Shown piece by piece: positions 11,158-21,592 of a DNA stretch of 64,000 nt (the stretch's first letter is position 1; each line of letters opens with the position of its first letter). The stretch is from Heligmosomoides polygyrus polygyrus. Lineage: Eukaryota; Nematoda; Chromadorea; Rhabditida; Heligmosomidae. The notes beneath the pieces were generated by a model. That model had not been told where the DNA came from, did not search any database, and worked only from the letters and a program-made list of their open reading frames with translations. The stretch is from positions 66,622,969 through 66,686,968 of the forward strand of contig OX377205.1 of the NCBI GenBank assembly GCA_947396885.1, read 5' to 3'. The position numbers and the translations under genes are program-made.

Positions 11158-11320
11158 TACGATGAAATCGGAGAATGGGGACGGGGCGAGTGATGAGGAG
11201 AGAGCGCACGGCTTCGTCGACTGGCTCGGCGGCGGCAGGCGACCTTTTTATCACCTGGACTGGCGCGCGATCGGTGATCGGTAGGTCGACTCCGGTGGCT
11301 CGGCGACGGTGCGTCAGCAC
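11158..11320 (-). repeat. Candidate LTR (right copy, uninterrupted)
   Basis: Direct-repeat partner of 7729-7838 plus 8779-8830. It runs from CTACGATGA to GGTGCGTCAGC and lacks the 940-bp insert. Read on the minus strand it starts near GTGTGCTGACGCACCG and holds a GTGATAAAAAGG box. If it is the 5' LTR, internal sequence should begin at about 11150 and run left. Confidence 0.45.
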
Positions 11321-13477
11321 ACAAAATTCTATGACGATATGTACGCTTGTGCAAGTGTCAAGAGAGCATGTTCTCGCAGGAGACGATGACAACAAGCGAG
11401 GTAGCTGGCTCACGGCAAGACACTGCAGACCCGCTCCGAAAAGGCGGCGAGCCACAGGCGAAGGGGGCAAGTCACCTGTCAACTACTGTGTAGGGGTAAA
11501 CTGTAAACGGAAAAGGCCAGTCCCGGCGCTGTCTCCGGCTGCACTCTGTATTTCATGAGCTTTTTCAAGCAGAAAAGCCTTAACGTGGAGGAAAGATTGA
11601 AGGTGCACGGTGAAGCTATAAGATCTGCGCGACTCCTTTACACCTAAATCAGGTAATTTTCGGCACAATTAACAGTATCGCAATGAAAATGCTTAAGTAG
11701 AGACACTCAGGTTTAGATCGCGACATCTCTGCATGCTTGAAGATCTAGACAAAATGTTTTCCTAAACCAGCTGCCCCTATTTATAAATTCTATAGATATG
11801 GAAGTCTTCCTTCTAGTGGTTGACAGAATCTTGAAAAGGATAACAACAACGAACCCATCTTATTGCACCAAGGTTAGAGGTTCAGAGTTGTTTTTTTCGT
11901 ACTAAGAAAGAGAACTCAGTGAAGTAGATTTACTAGCGCGAGCACCTTGGCACCAAGCCGAAGTGCAAGATGAAGTGTCGACGAGCTGCTGCAAAAAGAC
12001 AGATGCTCGCATGTGATCTTACTTATGACATAGGAACTCGAGCAACCAACGTTGACAACGGATTCAGCACTTTGTTTCGTTGAACGTGGTCGTTGAACGT
12101 GACCGCTGATATTTCAGCATGTGTAGGTGTTCTGTAGTTTCGGCTTGCGCAACATCCCATGTCCGCCATATATCCACTGGATGGATGTTGACAAGTCCCA
12201 CTTGACGAAATGAAAGGATTATTTTGCGATTTACGGTTTACTACGTTTTGGGTCGCAGATCTTTTCAAATGTGATTTTTAATCGCCAGATGCTGCAGCTC
12301 TAGTGCACTCTAGCTTGACTATACTTTCAGCGTGAAGCATTTTGCTGTCTTGCTTTGATAGCTTTGGAGAATAGATGAAGGTACTGTAGGTATTCGCTCA
12401 ACTCAGGTCCAGTTCGATTCCACGACTAACCCAGCGAAGTTCTGTTTTAACCGTTCCTGGGTTATTTAGCGTGACGTTTGTTGACAATTGATATCGTAAG
12501 GGCATGACCTCTATGGGGCCAGAAGATTATCTAGGCACGTTGAAATTGATAACAATGCCACAATGTGGGAAAGTGGAGACAGTGTGGCGCAAAGCAACCA
12601 TCGGGGTACCCTGTGATGGGTCCATGAAAGGGTGAAAATTCTGAAAGCAATCGTATATTGCGCTCTGCGCGAAAACACTTCTGACCATGAGACGCACCAC
12701 AATTTGCTTGAAAAGTATGGAGCCCAGAGAATTTTTACCTTTACCTCACAGCACTACTTATGGGCAAAAGCTTTATAATGAACATCGGGTAATCAAATTT
12801 CCTGCTTAATTTAACTAACTTCATGTAAGTGACATTTACACTACCAACCGAGAACATATCGCACCGCATTGGAAAAGTGTATCGTGAGACCTTGGTACCA
12901 CCGCCATTGCAAAATTTTCGCAGTCTTGCTTTTTAATAATATGCTAATAGGAATTGATAAAGTATTCTGGGATCTGGGACACTCCATTTCTATATATGGA
13001 ATAGGCCGCTGTTTATCCTTCAACGTAGTCTTTCCCGAATTTTTGGTTCAGCGCTGCTCTGTGGTGCTAAGTATCGTTTGTTTTCACGCTTTTTGCAGTA
13101 GCGGTCTTTTATGTGAAGCAGAAAGTTTCTTTTCGAACTGAACTCACAATTTGTGGTATTTAAATAGAGCAGGTCAAAAATAGGGCGAAGCCGAATCTCA
13201 CATCAGGATAGATTTTTTGCTATGTAAAAAAAAACCTTGAGATATGACATTCAACCATTTGTGATACGCTACGTATTTTATGCGGTCTTTCTAATGATTA
13301 GCAAGGTTAACCAATGACCAAGTCAACAATTTCTCACATGAGAGGCGAGCTACGAATTTATATACCCAAAAAGGACGAAGCTATTTGTTGGCAGTGATGC
13401 ATAATAGCGTCTCTTCTAGACATTGGTCAAACACACTTTCTTTGAGATCGTTTTTGAATCTCCAGTCAGCAAAAGAC
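11321..13477. other. No recognisable gene
   Basis: About 2.1 kb with only short, compositionally unremarkable open frames on both strands. I found no domain motif, terminal repeat or RNA gene. It may be host intergenic or intronic DNA or older repeat sequence. Confidence 0.5.
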
Positions 13478-13677
13478 GAGTAGTTTGTTCAGCGTAGCTA
13501 AGATTGGTACAATTCTTTATTGCAGCTTACGTTTCGGCGTTGTCGCCATCTTCAGAGCCTGGAAAAATCGAAGTCATTTAAGAAACTACCCTTTCAAATG
13601 TCATTTCATTCTGCAAGAGCCCATCCAAAAGGCTAAGAAACTACGAAAACGATACCGTAAGAAGTCGAATCATCCTA
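13478..13677 (-). repeat. Penelope-like element terminal repeat, inverted copy
   Basis: The minus strand of this block matches the plus strand of 19495-19722 closely (GGCTCTGAAGA...GCCGAAACGTAAGC...CAATAAA, then TACGCTGAACAAACTACTCG). It is the outer end of an inverted PLE copy whose GIY-YIG part continues at 17287-17900. The two pieces are separated by the foldback element at 13678-17284. PLEs often carry terminal repeats in inverted or tandem arrangement, so this layout fits. Confidence 0.75.
13525..13560 (-). ncRNA. Hammerhead-like ribozyme motif, PLE terminal repeat (inverted copy)
   Basis: On the minus strand: stem I half GCT, core CTGAAGA, one extra base (T), stem II GGC-GACAAC-GCC, core GAAA, two-base stem III AC/GT, cleavage triplet GTA, and stem I half AGC. 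PLE terminal repeats are known to encode hammerhead ribozymes with very short stem III. The additional nucleotide between CTGAAGA and stem II departs from the textbook core, so activity is uncertain. Confidence 0.5.
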
Positions 13678-16600
13678 CAGTGCCGGACGCGTCTTTTGAA
13701 TAGACGCCGAAAAAACCGCACTTTTGCGGTTTATGCGTCTTTTTGCTATAACTCGCCCAAATGTCATCGATTTGAAAAACCAAGAGCATATTTGAGTTCA
13801 GGAAATCGAGCTCTATCGTTTGGCATATACAATTCATATGAAAGGTAAAAAATGGCCAAAACTGAAAACTTGCGCTCCATTGAGAAGGCCGGCCGCGGAC
13901 GAGTTGTCGGCCGCAAGGCGCCGAAAACGTTGCAGGCTCACAATTCCTCTAACTTTACGACGGGGTTTTACGAGAAACGGTTGGTATCGTTCGATTCGTC
14001 TCTTCGAGATCTACACAACCATATATACAGCTTTGCTTATCTTCCAGGGCTTGCATGTTCTCGGAGCATCTTAAGCACGGGGTAAAGTGTTTTGTCATGT
14101 AAGGAATCCTCTGAGAGTGCGCCGTGCACAATGCATATAGGATCGAGCCTATCAATCGAGAGGGGGGGAGACATTTGTAGAGTGAGCATTTAGGGAGTTT
14201 TATGGGAAATTCTCAGCCGCCCTACCCAGGAATTGATGTACTCTTTCTCGGCGAGACTTTGGAGTGCGCTGTGCACAATGTATATAGGATCGAACCTATC
14301 AATCGACTGAGCGCGACAGCTCGCAAATTGCACTGCGGGCGTGTTCTGAGCGCAATAACTCTGTCACGTTCGAGTCTTTCCGGCTGCGAGTTGTGGACTT
14401 TGTAGGCAGTAGAAAGTTCAAGAAGCGCGTTGAAACATAGCGACGTAGCTTAAGACTGGACAAAGTTACAGCGGTGCGAAAATACAGGCAAACCTTGGGT
14501 GATACGATTTTTTCCGAGTTCACTCGACTACTACGGGAAGACGAGACGAGCTAATGGCATCCAAAGGCACGGGCGAGCACAAGACTGAAATCACTTTACG
14601 ACGACATGCTCGTAGCTGTGGCGAGAACTGTTATCTGGGCGAGTACGAGCACGGAGAACATAGACCGTTGTTGAAATAAATTGCACGCGCGGGCGTGTTC
14701 GGAGCGCGATAACTCTATCAGCTTCCAATCTTTCTGGTTGGAACGCGTGGATTCCATAGGCAGTAATATGCTCTAGTAAAGCGCCAAAGCACAGCAAAGT
14801 ACCTTTCGAATTGGCAAGGTTACGGCGGTGCGAAAATGCAGGTTGGGCATCTGTGACACGATTTTTTCAGATTTCTGTCGACCGCTGCGGGTACATGAGG
14901 CGAGTTAACGGCATGCAAACTCGCGGACGAGCAAAGCACCGAAGGGACTTTACGTTGGTCTGCTCCTAACTCTCCAGCTGCCTAGACTGCCTTAACCCTA
15001 TCTGCCATTTTAGAGCGGCGGACGGCAGCGGTGTAGCTTCCTCCGCCCTTACTCGCCCATGTTCGAGTTTTCGAGCCCCAGCCAAGGTACCATTCGTTCA
15101 GCTCGAAAATTCCTATCGAACGGTATCAATTTCGACCAATTCCGGAAAAAATTGATTTTTTTTTGACAATTCGACCCCTCGAGGACGGAGGCGCTCTTCA
15201 CCGAGCCTACCCTGACGATGACGTCATCGAAAGTCGATGATTTCGGAATTTGTCAAATTTTCTTGTCCAAACTTCGTCCAAAACCATCTAGGGGTTATTT
15301 GGAGCGCTGATTACGAATCCGACGTCCGTTTTTGAAAATTTCACCGATTTTGACATGTTACAGCCATTTGAGATTGGTAGGGTCAAGATCACTGACCACC
15401 CTCAGTTTTCGGTATTGGTGGTCTCCTGGCATAATCGGCCAAATGGACTTCGGCATCGTATTCGGCACCCTGAATAACCCTTGCCCTTAGACGAAGTTTG
15501 AGCAAAATCGGTGTTCTTGACACGACCACTCTCAATTATCCAGAAGAAAATCCAAAACCTATCGAAATCGCTGGAATTTTCAAAAACGGACGTCGGATTC
15601 GTAATCAGCGCCCCATTTAACCCCTAGGACGAAGTTTGGACAAGAGAATTTAGCAAATTTCGATGACGTCATCGTCCGGGCAGGCTCGGTGAAGAGCGCC
15701 CCCTCCTCGAGGGGTCGAATTGTCAAAAAAAAAATCAATTTTTCCGGAATTGGGCGATATTGATACTCTTCGATAGAACGTCTCGAGCTGAACAGAAGGG
15801 TTCCATCTGGTGCGTCAAAAACTCAAATTTGGGCGAGTAAGAGTGGAAGAAACTTCACTGCTGCTCTCCGCAGCTCTAAAATGGCAGCTGGGATTAAGGC
15901 AGGCTAGGCAGCTGGAGGGTTATAGGCAATTCATCGTAAAGTGCCTTAACTGATTGGCTAGCCTACGAATTTGCATGCCGTGAGCTCTCCTTGTCTTCCC
16001 GCAGTGGTCGACTGAGATCGGATAAAATCGTGTCACACAAGGTTTACTTGCATTTTCGCACTGCTGTAACTTTGTCCAATCATAGGCTACGTTGCCGTGT
16101 TTCAGCGCGCCTATTGAGCTTTCGACTTCTTACAATGGCCACAAGTTGCAGCCGGAAAGATTCAAACGTGACAGAGTTATTGCTCTCAGAACACGCCCGT
16201 GCGTGCAATTTAGCACAAAAACGGTCTTTGTCCTCCGTGCTCTTACTCGCCCAGATAACAGTTCTCGCCACAGCTACGAGCATGTCATTGTAAAGTGATT
16301 TCAGTCTTGTGCTCGCCCGTGCCTTTGGATGCCATTAGCTCGTCTCGTCTTCCCGTAGTAGTCGAGTGAACTCGGAAAAAATCGTGTCACCCAAGGTTTG
16401 CCTGCATTTTCGCACCGCTGTAACTTTGTCCAGTCTTAAGCTACGTCGCTATGTTTCAACGCGCTTCTTGAACTTTCTACTGCCTACAAAATCCACAACT
16501 CGCAGCCGGAAAGACTCGAACGTGACAGAGTTGTTGCGCTCAGAACACGCCCGCAGTGCAATTTGCGAGCTGTCGCGCTCAGTCGATTGATAGGTTCGAT

Positions 16601-17284
16601 CCTATATACATTGTGCACAGTGCACTCCAAAGTCTCGTCGAGAAAGAGTACAGCAATTCCTGGGTAGGGCGGCTGAGAATTTCCCATAAAACTCCCTAAA
16701 TGCTCACTCTACAAATGTCTCCCCCCCCCTCTCGATTGATAGGTTCGATCCTATATGCATTGTGCAGGCGCACTCTCAGAGGATTCCTTACATGACAAAA
16801 CACTTTACCCCGTGCTTAAGATGCTCCGAGAACATGCAAGCTCTGGAGGATAAGTTTCTCCAATAGCAAAAGTCTGCTCCAGTCACCTTGACCACCCACT
16901 GCGAAAATGCGGTGGTTTGGCAAAGCTGTATATATAGTTGTGTAGATCTCGAAGAGACGAATCGAACGATACCAACCGTTTCTCGTAAAACCCCGTCGTA
17001 AAGTTAGAGGAATTGTGAGCCTCGAGCCTACAACGTTTTCGGCGCCTTGCGGCCGACAACTCGTCCGCGGCCGGCCTTCTCAATGGAGCGCAAGTTTTCA
17101 ATTTTGGCCATTTTTGACCTTTCATATGAAGTGTATATACCAACGATAGAGCTCGACTTCCTGAGCTCAAATATGCTCTTGGTTTTTCAAATCGATGACA
17201 TTTGGGCGAGTTATAGCAAAAAGACGCAAAAACCGCAAAAGTGCGGTTTTTTGGGCGTCTATTCAAAAGACGCGTCCGGTACTG
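13678..17284. mobile_element. 3.6-kb foldback DNA transposon (TA target, CAGTRCCGG ends)
   Basis: A near-palindrome centred near 15480. 13678 onward (CAGTGCCGGACGCGTC) is the reverse complement of the sequence ending at 17284 (GACGCGTCCGGTACTG). Matching continues with indels through most of both arms, including an inner pair at about 14990-15340 and 15585-15930. TA flanks both ends (13676-13677 and 17285-17286). It interrupts the inverted PLE copy. There is no transposase inside. The CA-R-T-R-CCGG ends, TA target and a G/C hairpin just inside each end (13702-13740 and mirror) resemble the 8.9-kb Tc1-like element at 43839-52706. Part of the arm also recurs at about 35470-35720 inside the hAT element. 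Confidence 0.85.
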
Positions 17285-17286
17285 TA

Positions 17287-17900
17287 GCTAGACGAAAGAT
17301 GGGTGAATGAGCTTAGAGCACTTGAGACCACCCGCCTTAGGGACCCAAGGGTCACGACACAGAAGCCGAAACCCCCAGGGGTCGACGTATGGTGCCATCT
17401 CTTGGGTCACAGCCAAGCGCTCATCCTTCCTATTGATCCGAGGGATCTTCGCCGCAATGTACAGGCCTCGACAGTTCGGCGCGCCAAATCCCATCTTCAC
17501 GGGCAAGGATCTTGACCTCCACTCCAAAACAGCTGTAAGCATGCCGCGGCACACTGTGCTCGCACAAGGGAGCGGAGACATGGGACCCGAGCAACCCGTC
17601 CAAGTGCTCGTTGATCCTTGCACACAATATGCCTGTTTCCCACATACCCCTCTCCGCGCTCCGTACATCTGATCAAGTACACCACAGCAGACGTTAGGCA
17701 ATCGCCAGCCTTCTCAAAAGGGCAAACAACACATGATGGTGTTGTGCATAGGCAGTGATAGGATTCTGACCAGCTGCTTCTTAAGGTTGCTAGGAGGTAC
17801 TGCCGCCACTCTCAGATCATCTTGCAGCTCAGCCTTCTTAACGCAGCCACGTATGGCTGTGGTCAGAGCGTCCGAAATGAACGGGATACAGAATGTGCCT
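17287..17900 (-). pseudogene. Penelope-like GIY-YIG endonuclease, inverted partial copy
   Basis: On the minus strand: a FISDALTTAIRGCVKKAEL segment, then NNLKKQLVRIL-type text, a cysteine pair, and the broken GIY-YIG core VYLIRCTERGEGYVG followed by EHLDG. The head-to-head copy at 18860-19420 has the same order. It is a 5'-truncated fragment of the same element and abuts the plus-strand RT copy at about 17893-17900. Stops and shifts make it non-functional. Confidence 0.75.
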
Positions 17901-19420
17901 AAACGCTCATAAAGACGCACAAATGTCCTCAGAGAGTGCTACTGCCGATGATCCCTCAGTGTTGAAAGTCAAGGCCATCATCAGCAATGTTGGTGGTCCT
18001 ACTGGCCGCATTGCTTGGTTTCTCAACCACGTGCTTGTGCAGCTACTTCAGTTTATACCGGCCCACCTACCTAACACGAGCTATTTCCTCGAAAAGCTGA
18101 GAGAAGCTAGATTGCCAAAGAATGCGTTATGGAGTCGTTTGACGTATCGTCGCTTTACACTAACGTCTCCAACAAATGCGCATTGAAGGCAGTTCCGGAA
18201 ATTCTCAATGAACACCACATCAGCATAACCATGTACGGTCTCTCTTTACTGCAGGTAGTGGGGCTCGTCAATGAGTGTATGTAATGCAACGTTTGCAGTG
18301 CAATCTTTAGGTGATCTGGTGAGTATCACAAGCAGACAAGAGGCCTTGCCATGGACCAAAGACTAGCTCCAGTTCTCGTGGCTGCACTCATGTCAAAGGT
18401 GGAAGCTCCTGTGCTAGATCGAATGAACACCATCTACTGTCGGTATATTGACGAATGCTTTCGTCTGTCCCACTCAACGCGGGACGGATACTTGCTTTGA
18501 GTTTTTAATCGGCAGTCAACATACATTAAATTCACACGGTGGCTCGCTTTCCTCATTGTGTAGGTCCATCTTTCTGAGGGGGCTCACAGAACCAAATGGT
18601 GCCAGAAGCCGGCAGGCAAGAACATCATTGTTCATGGCGCATCGGCTCACCCATTCAGTATGAGAAGAGCCGTTGTTCAGAATACGTTCCGCACTGCACG
18701 AGCGGTTTCATCTGAAGCCACGGAAAGGGCCTACTCTATGGATATTGCGCACCGCATAGCGAATCAGAATTAATATGCTCCCACTGGTAGGGCTAGTGGG
18801 CAGAGACGACAGCTAAGAACCGCTGAGGGATCGCGGCAAGAAGGGTCAAACGTGGCATTCTGTGGCTCGTTCATTTCGGACGCTCTGACCGCAGCCACGT
18901 GTGGAAGGTTAAGAAGGTTGTGCTGCAAGACGATGGGAGGGTGGTGGTAATACACCCTAACAACCTTAGGAAGCAGCTGGTCCGCAACTGTTTGTATGAC
19001 CACCCATGCACAACACCATAATGTGTTGTTTGCCCTTTTGGGAAGCGTGGCGATTGTCTAACGTCTGGTGTGGTGTACCTGAACAGATGTGCGGAGAGCG
19101 GAGAGGAGTATGTGGGAAAACAGTTGGACCCTTATGCGCAAGGACCAAGGAGCACTTGGACGGGTTACGCAGGTCCCAAATCTCCACTCCATTGGGCGAG
19201 CACAGGGTACGGCGGCACGCGAACAGCTGCTTTGGGTGGAGGTCAAGATCCTTGCGCGTGAAGATGAGATTTCGACGCGCCGAACTCTCGAGGCGCTGTA
19301 CATTGGTGCGAAAACCCCACGGAGAAGAGGAAGGACGAGTGCTTAGCTGTGACCCAGGAGCGGGCGCCGTACATCGCTTTCTGCGGGTTTTGAGCTCTGG
19401 GTCATGACCCGTCAGGTCCC
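17893..19420 (+). pseudogene. Penelope-like reverse transcriptase with GIY-YIG endonuclease (decayed)
   Basis: PLE RT signatures in order: VKAIISNVGGPTGRIAWFLN at about 17965, FDVSSLYTNVS at about 18140, GLAMDQRLAPVLVAALMSK at about 18340, and CRYIDECF at about 18440 (catalytic RYIDD in active PLEs, here IDE, so the second Asp is lost). A KNIIVHGASAHPFSMRRAVV block follows at about 18620. The GIY-YIG part lies at 18860-19400 (VYLNRCAESGEEYVGK, then EHLDGL). PLEs use this endonuclease with the RT for target-primed insertion. Frameshifts and stops occur throughout. This reading fits far better than a LINE or group II RT because of the RT-then-GIY-YIG order. Confidence 0.85.
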
Positions 19421-19494
19421 TAGGGCGGGTGGTCCCATGGGCTCTAAGCTCATTCACCCATCTTTCGTCTAACCAGGGTGACAGTGGACGCCTT

Positions 19495-19722
19495 TTGTCT
19501 ACACCTAAAGTGAGCCATGTTTTCGACTTCTTATCGTTTTCGTAGTCTCTTAGCCTTTTGGATGGGCTCCTGCAGAATGAAATGGCAGTTGAGAGGGTAT
19601 TTTCTAAAAGCACTTCGACTTTTCCAGGCTCTGAAGAAGGCGACAATGCCGAAACGTAAGCAGCAATAAAAAAATGTACCAATCTTGGCTACGCTGAACA
19701 AACTACTCGTCTTTTGCAACAT
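19495..19722 (+). repeat. Penelope-like element terminal repeat, direct copy
   Basis: Follows the GIY-YIG relic on the same strand and matches the minus strand of 13478-13677. It includes the hammerhead-like motif at 19627-19661, an AATAAAAAAA stretch just downstream and the outer TACGCTGAACAAACTACTCG sequence. Probable 3' end of the element. Confidence 0.75.
19627..19661 (+). ncRNA. Hammerhead-like ribozyme motif, PLE terminal repeat
   Basis: Stem I half GCT (19628-19630), core CTGAAGA (19631-19637), extra A, stem II GGC-GACAAT-GCC (19639-19650), core GAAA (19651-19654), minimal stem III AC/GT, cleavage triplet GTA ending at 19658, and stem I half AGC (19659-19661). The helices match the inverted copy and are replaced by different but still complementary bases in the second PLE at 63.1 kb. 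Confidence 0.5.
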
Positions 19723-19739
19723 CAAGGATGCTAAGGTTC

Positions 19740-20617
19740 ATCGAGAGTCAAACATGGGATGTCCAGCCTTGTTAATATTTACGGTTTACAATTTACAATG
19801 ATTTTGTCGTGATTACGATTAAAAGTTTAGGAAATTTCGGACTTCATTTACGTACACCCCTGTGCAAGCGACGAGACCGGGTCTATCAAGGTCGTTTTGC
19901 TGTGACCTGCGCTTAGTTATGGTCAAGGCTGTAATGAAAACTGAGAGTAGTGTACTGCGAAACCCAGCTGAGCTCTAAAGCGCCGAAGGGCATAAGGGCT
20001 ATTCGTATCTAAATAAATGCAGCTGTAGCTGTCATTTATAGGGCAAATCCATCGCTTTCTATTCAGAAGTGATATGTTGTTTCACTTGTATTATGAGCGC
20101 TTCTGCTTTTGTTTTATAAATTGAAATAGTCCATATTGTGTAATAAAAATTTATTTCACAGTAAATTTGAACAGCCATCATTCGTTACAGGAGCAGAAGT
20201 TTTTATTTGGCAACGAAATGCACTCTAATTTTCTGAACATAAACACTTCCTAAAACTAATAGAATAGAATTCACAGTGAAGCGAGCAAATTCTCATAGAG
20301 ACGGGCTACAAACGTCATAGAGGTCATGAACACAACTTAGTAACGATATCAATGAGATCATGTACCGGAGGATACATGTGCGACACCGGTGTCATTTCTT
20401 CCTGAATTCTGTTATATGTATTAAGAGCAACTCAAACCACGTCATTCGAGGAGTGCCCTAACTTACTTTCTCCACAAAGAAGGGAATTTCTCTGGCAACT
20501 TCGCTGAACTGTAGACCTGCACTCTTGAAGGCTTCGTGATCCATATGTATATACTAAACGATACACGTCGAAAAAACTAAAATAGTGTAATAAATATTAG
20601 CCACTGTGTTCTCGACG
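19740..20617. other. No recognisable gene
   Basis: AT-rich sequence without a convincing coding frame, repeat boundary or RNA gene. It could hold the 3' untranslated region of the minus-strand gene candidate at 20618-21592. Confidence 0.4.
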
Positions 20618-21592
20618 TTATAGCCTCAAGTTCGCGTTGTTTATCTTTCGCATGTAAAGGATTGATTTCTTGAGGTAACTGGCGAACTTAGTTGCAGAGG
20701 CAGGTCTTCCTAGAAGTGCTGTTCTGAAAGCCTTGAGCAAAGATAGTGCCCATAGAATTGTTGGTGCATAGTCCCTGCTAAGAACTAAGAATCGCTGCAT
20801 TTTGATAGGACAGCTGTTAAGCACAGACGCAAAAGCTAGAGTACGCACTAGCGCGTAAAAAACCGTATTGATAAAACTAGACTGACCTCACGATATTTTG
20901 GCTTGAAAAATAAATAGTTGAAAAGATCGGGACTTTTTCCTTAGCGACAATAGGGATTCCACCGACAAAAATTGTTGATGCTTTGGTAGGCATTGCAGTA
21001 ATGACAGATGAGACAGGAAACTCTCAATCATTTTCCAGAAGAATGTATTGGTATGTTCCCTCTTTCTCCATAATCGCGACTGTTGCATAGGATGTTTCCG
21101 CCCCACAAAGAATGACTTACGATTACTCTCGATCCGTCCTTTTTGAACTCGTCGTAGTAACGAATATCAAGTGTCCGGCGGCGATTGACCGGAGAGCGAC
21201 AGTTGAATGTCGTCAAAAAACGCATTCCTAAGTCGCGTGCTTTCTGCTCTACCTTGTGAAATCTCTTGAGGTCTCCAGTCCTCAAGCGAATTTTCTGAAC
21301 AGAAATAAAAGACACTCCGTGCGTAGGTTTCATAAGAACACATTACCCTCACCGATCCATTATGCAGCCATTCTGCAAAGACGTCGTTGTACTCGACTTC
21401 CAACGGAGGGCTTGTTAAACTTGCTCCAAGTAGTACCGCCCTTTAAAAGCGAAAACACTTCACTTTTGCCTCTCCTGCCAGCCTAATCGTTGAAGAGCAC
21501 CTCGACAGAGATCTAAGACACGTAACAGGATTCTTGCAGTAGAGTCTGAATAATGACTTCTGGATAGGTACCTCCGTTGGTTCGAACGCCAT
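20618..21592 (-). CDS. Candidate five-exon host gene, unknown function
   Basis: Proposed exons on the minus strand: 21592-21501, 21440-21353, 21294-21121, 21079-20892 and 20813-20618. They total 738 bp, or 245 aa plus stop. All four introns (60, 58, 41 and 78 bp) have GT-AG ends with good donors (GGTGAGG, CGTAAGT), and the phases join exactly. The first ATG directly follows TTTCCAG, which in nematodes could be a spliced-leader acceptor. Exons 2-3 (LEVEYNDVFAEWLHNGS, then FHKVEQKARDLGMRFL) have protein-like composition. Exon 4 is Ser/Leu/Phe-rich and less convincing. No domain, signal peptide or membrane segment is recognised, and no function is proposed. It might also be chance splicing in a non-coding region. 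Confidence 0.45.

Noticed and set aside
17893..19420. GIY-YIG region as a homing endonuclease or UvrC-like gene
   Set aside because: It is directly downstream of a Penelope-type RT in the same element and shares the PLE zinc-linked cysteines, so an independent nuclease gene is unnecessary.
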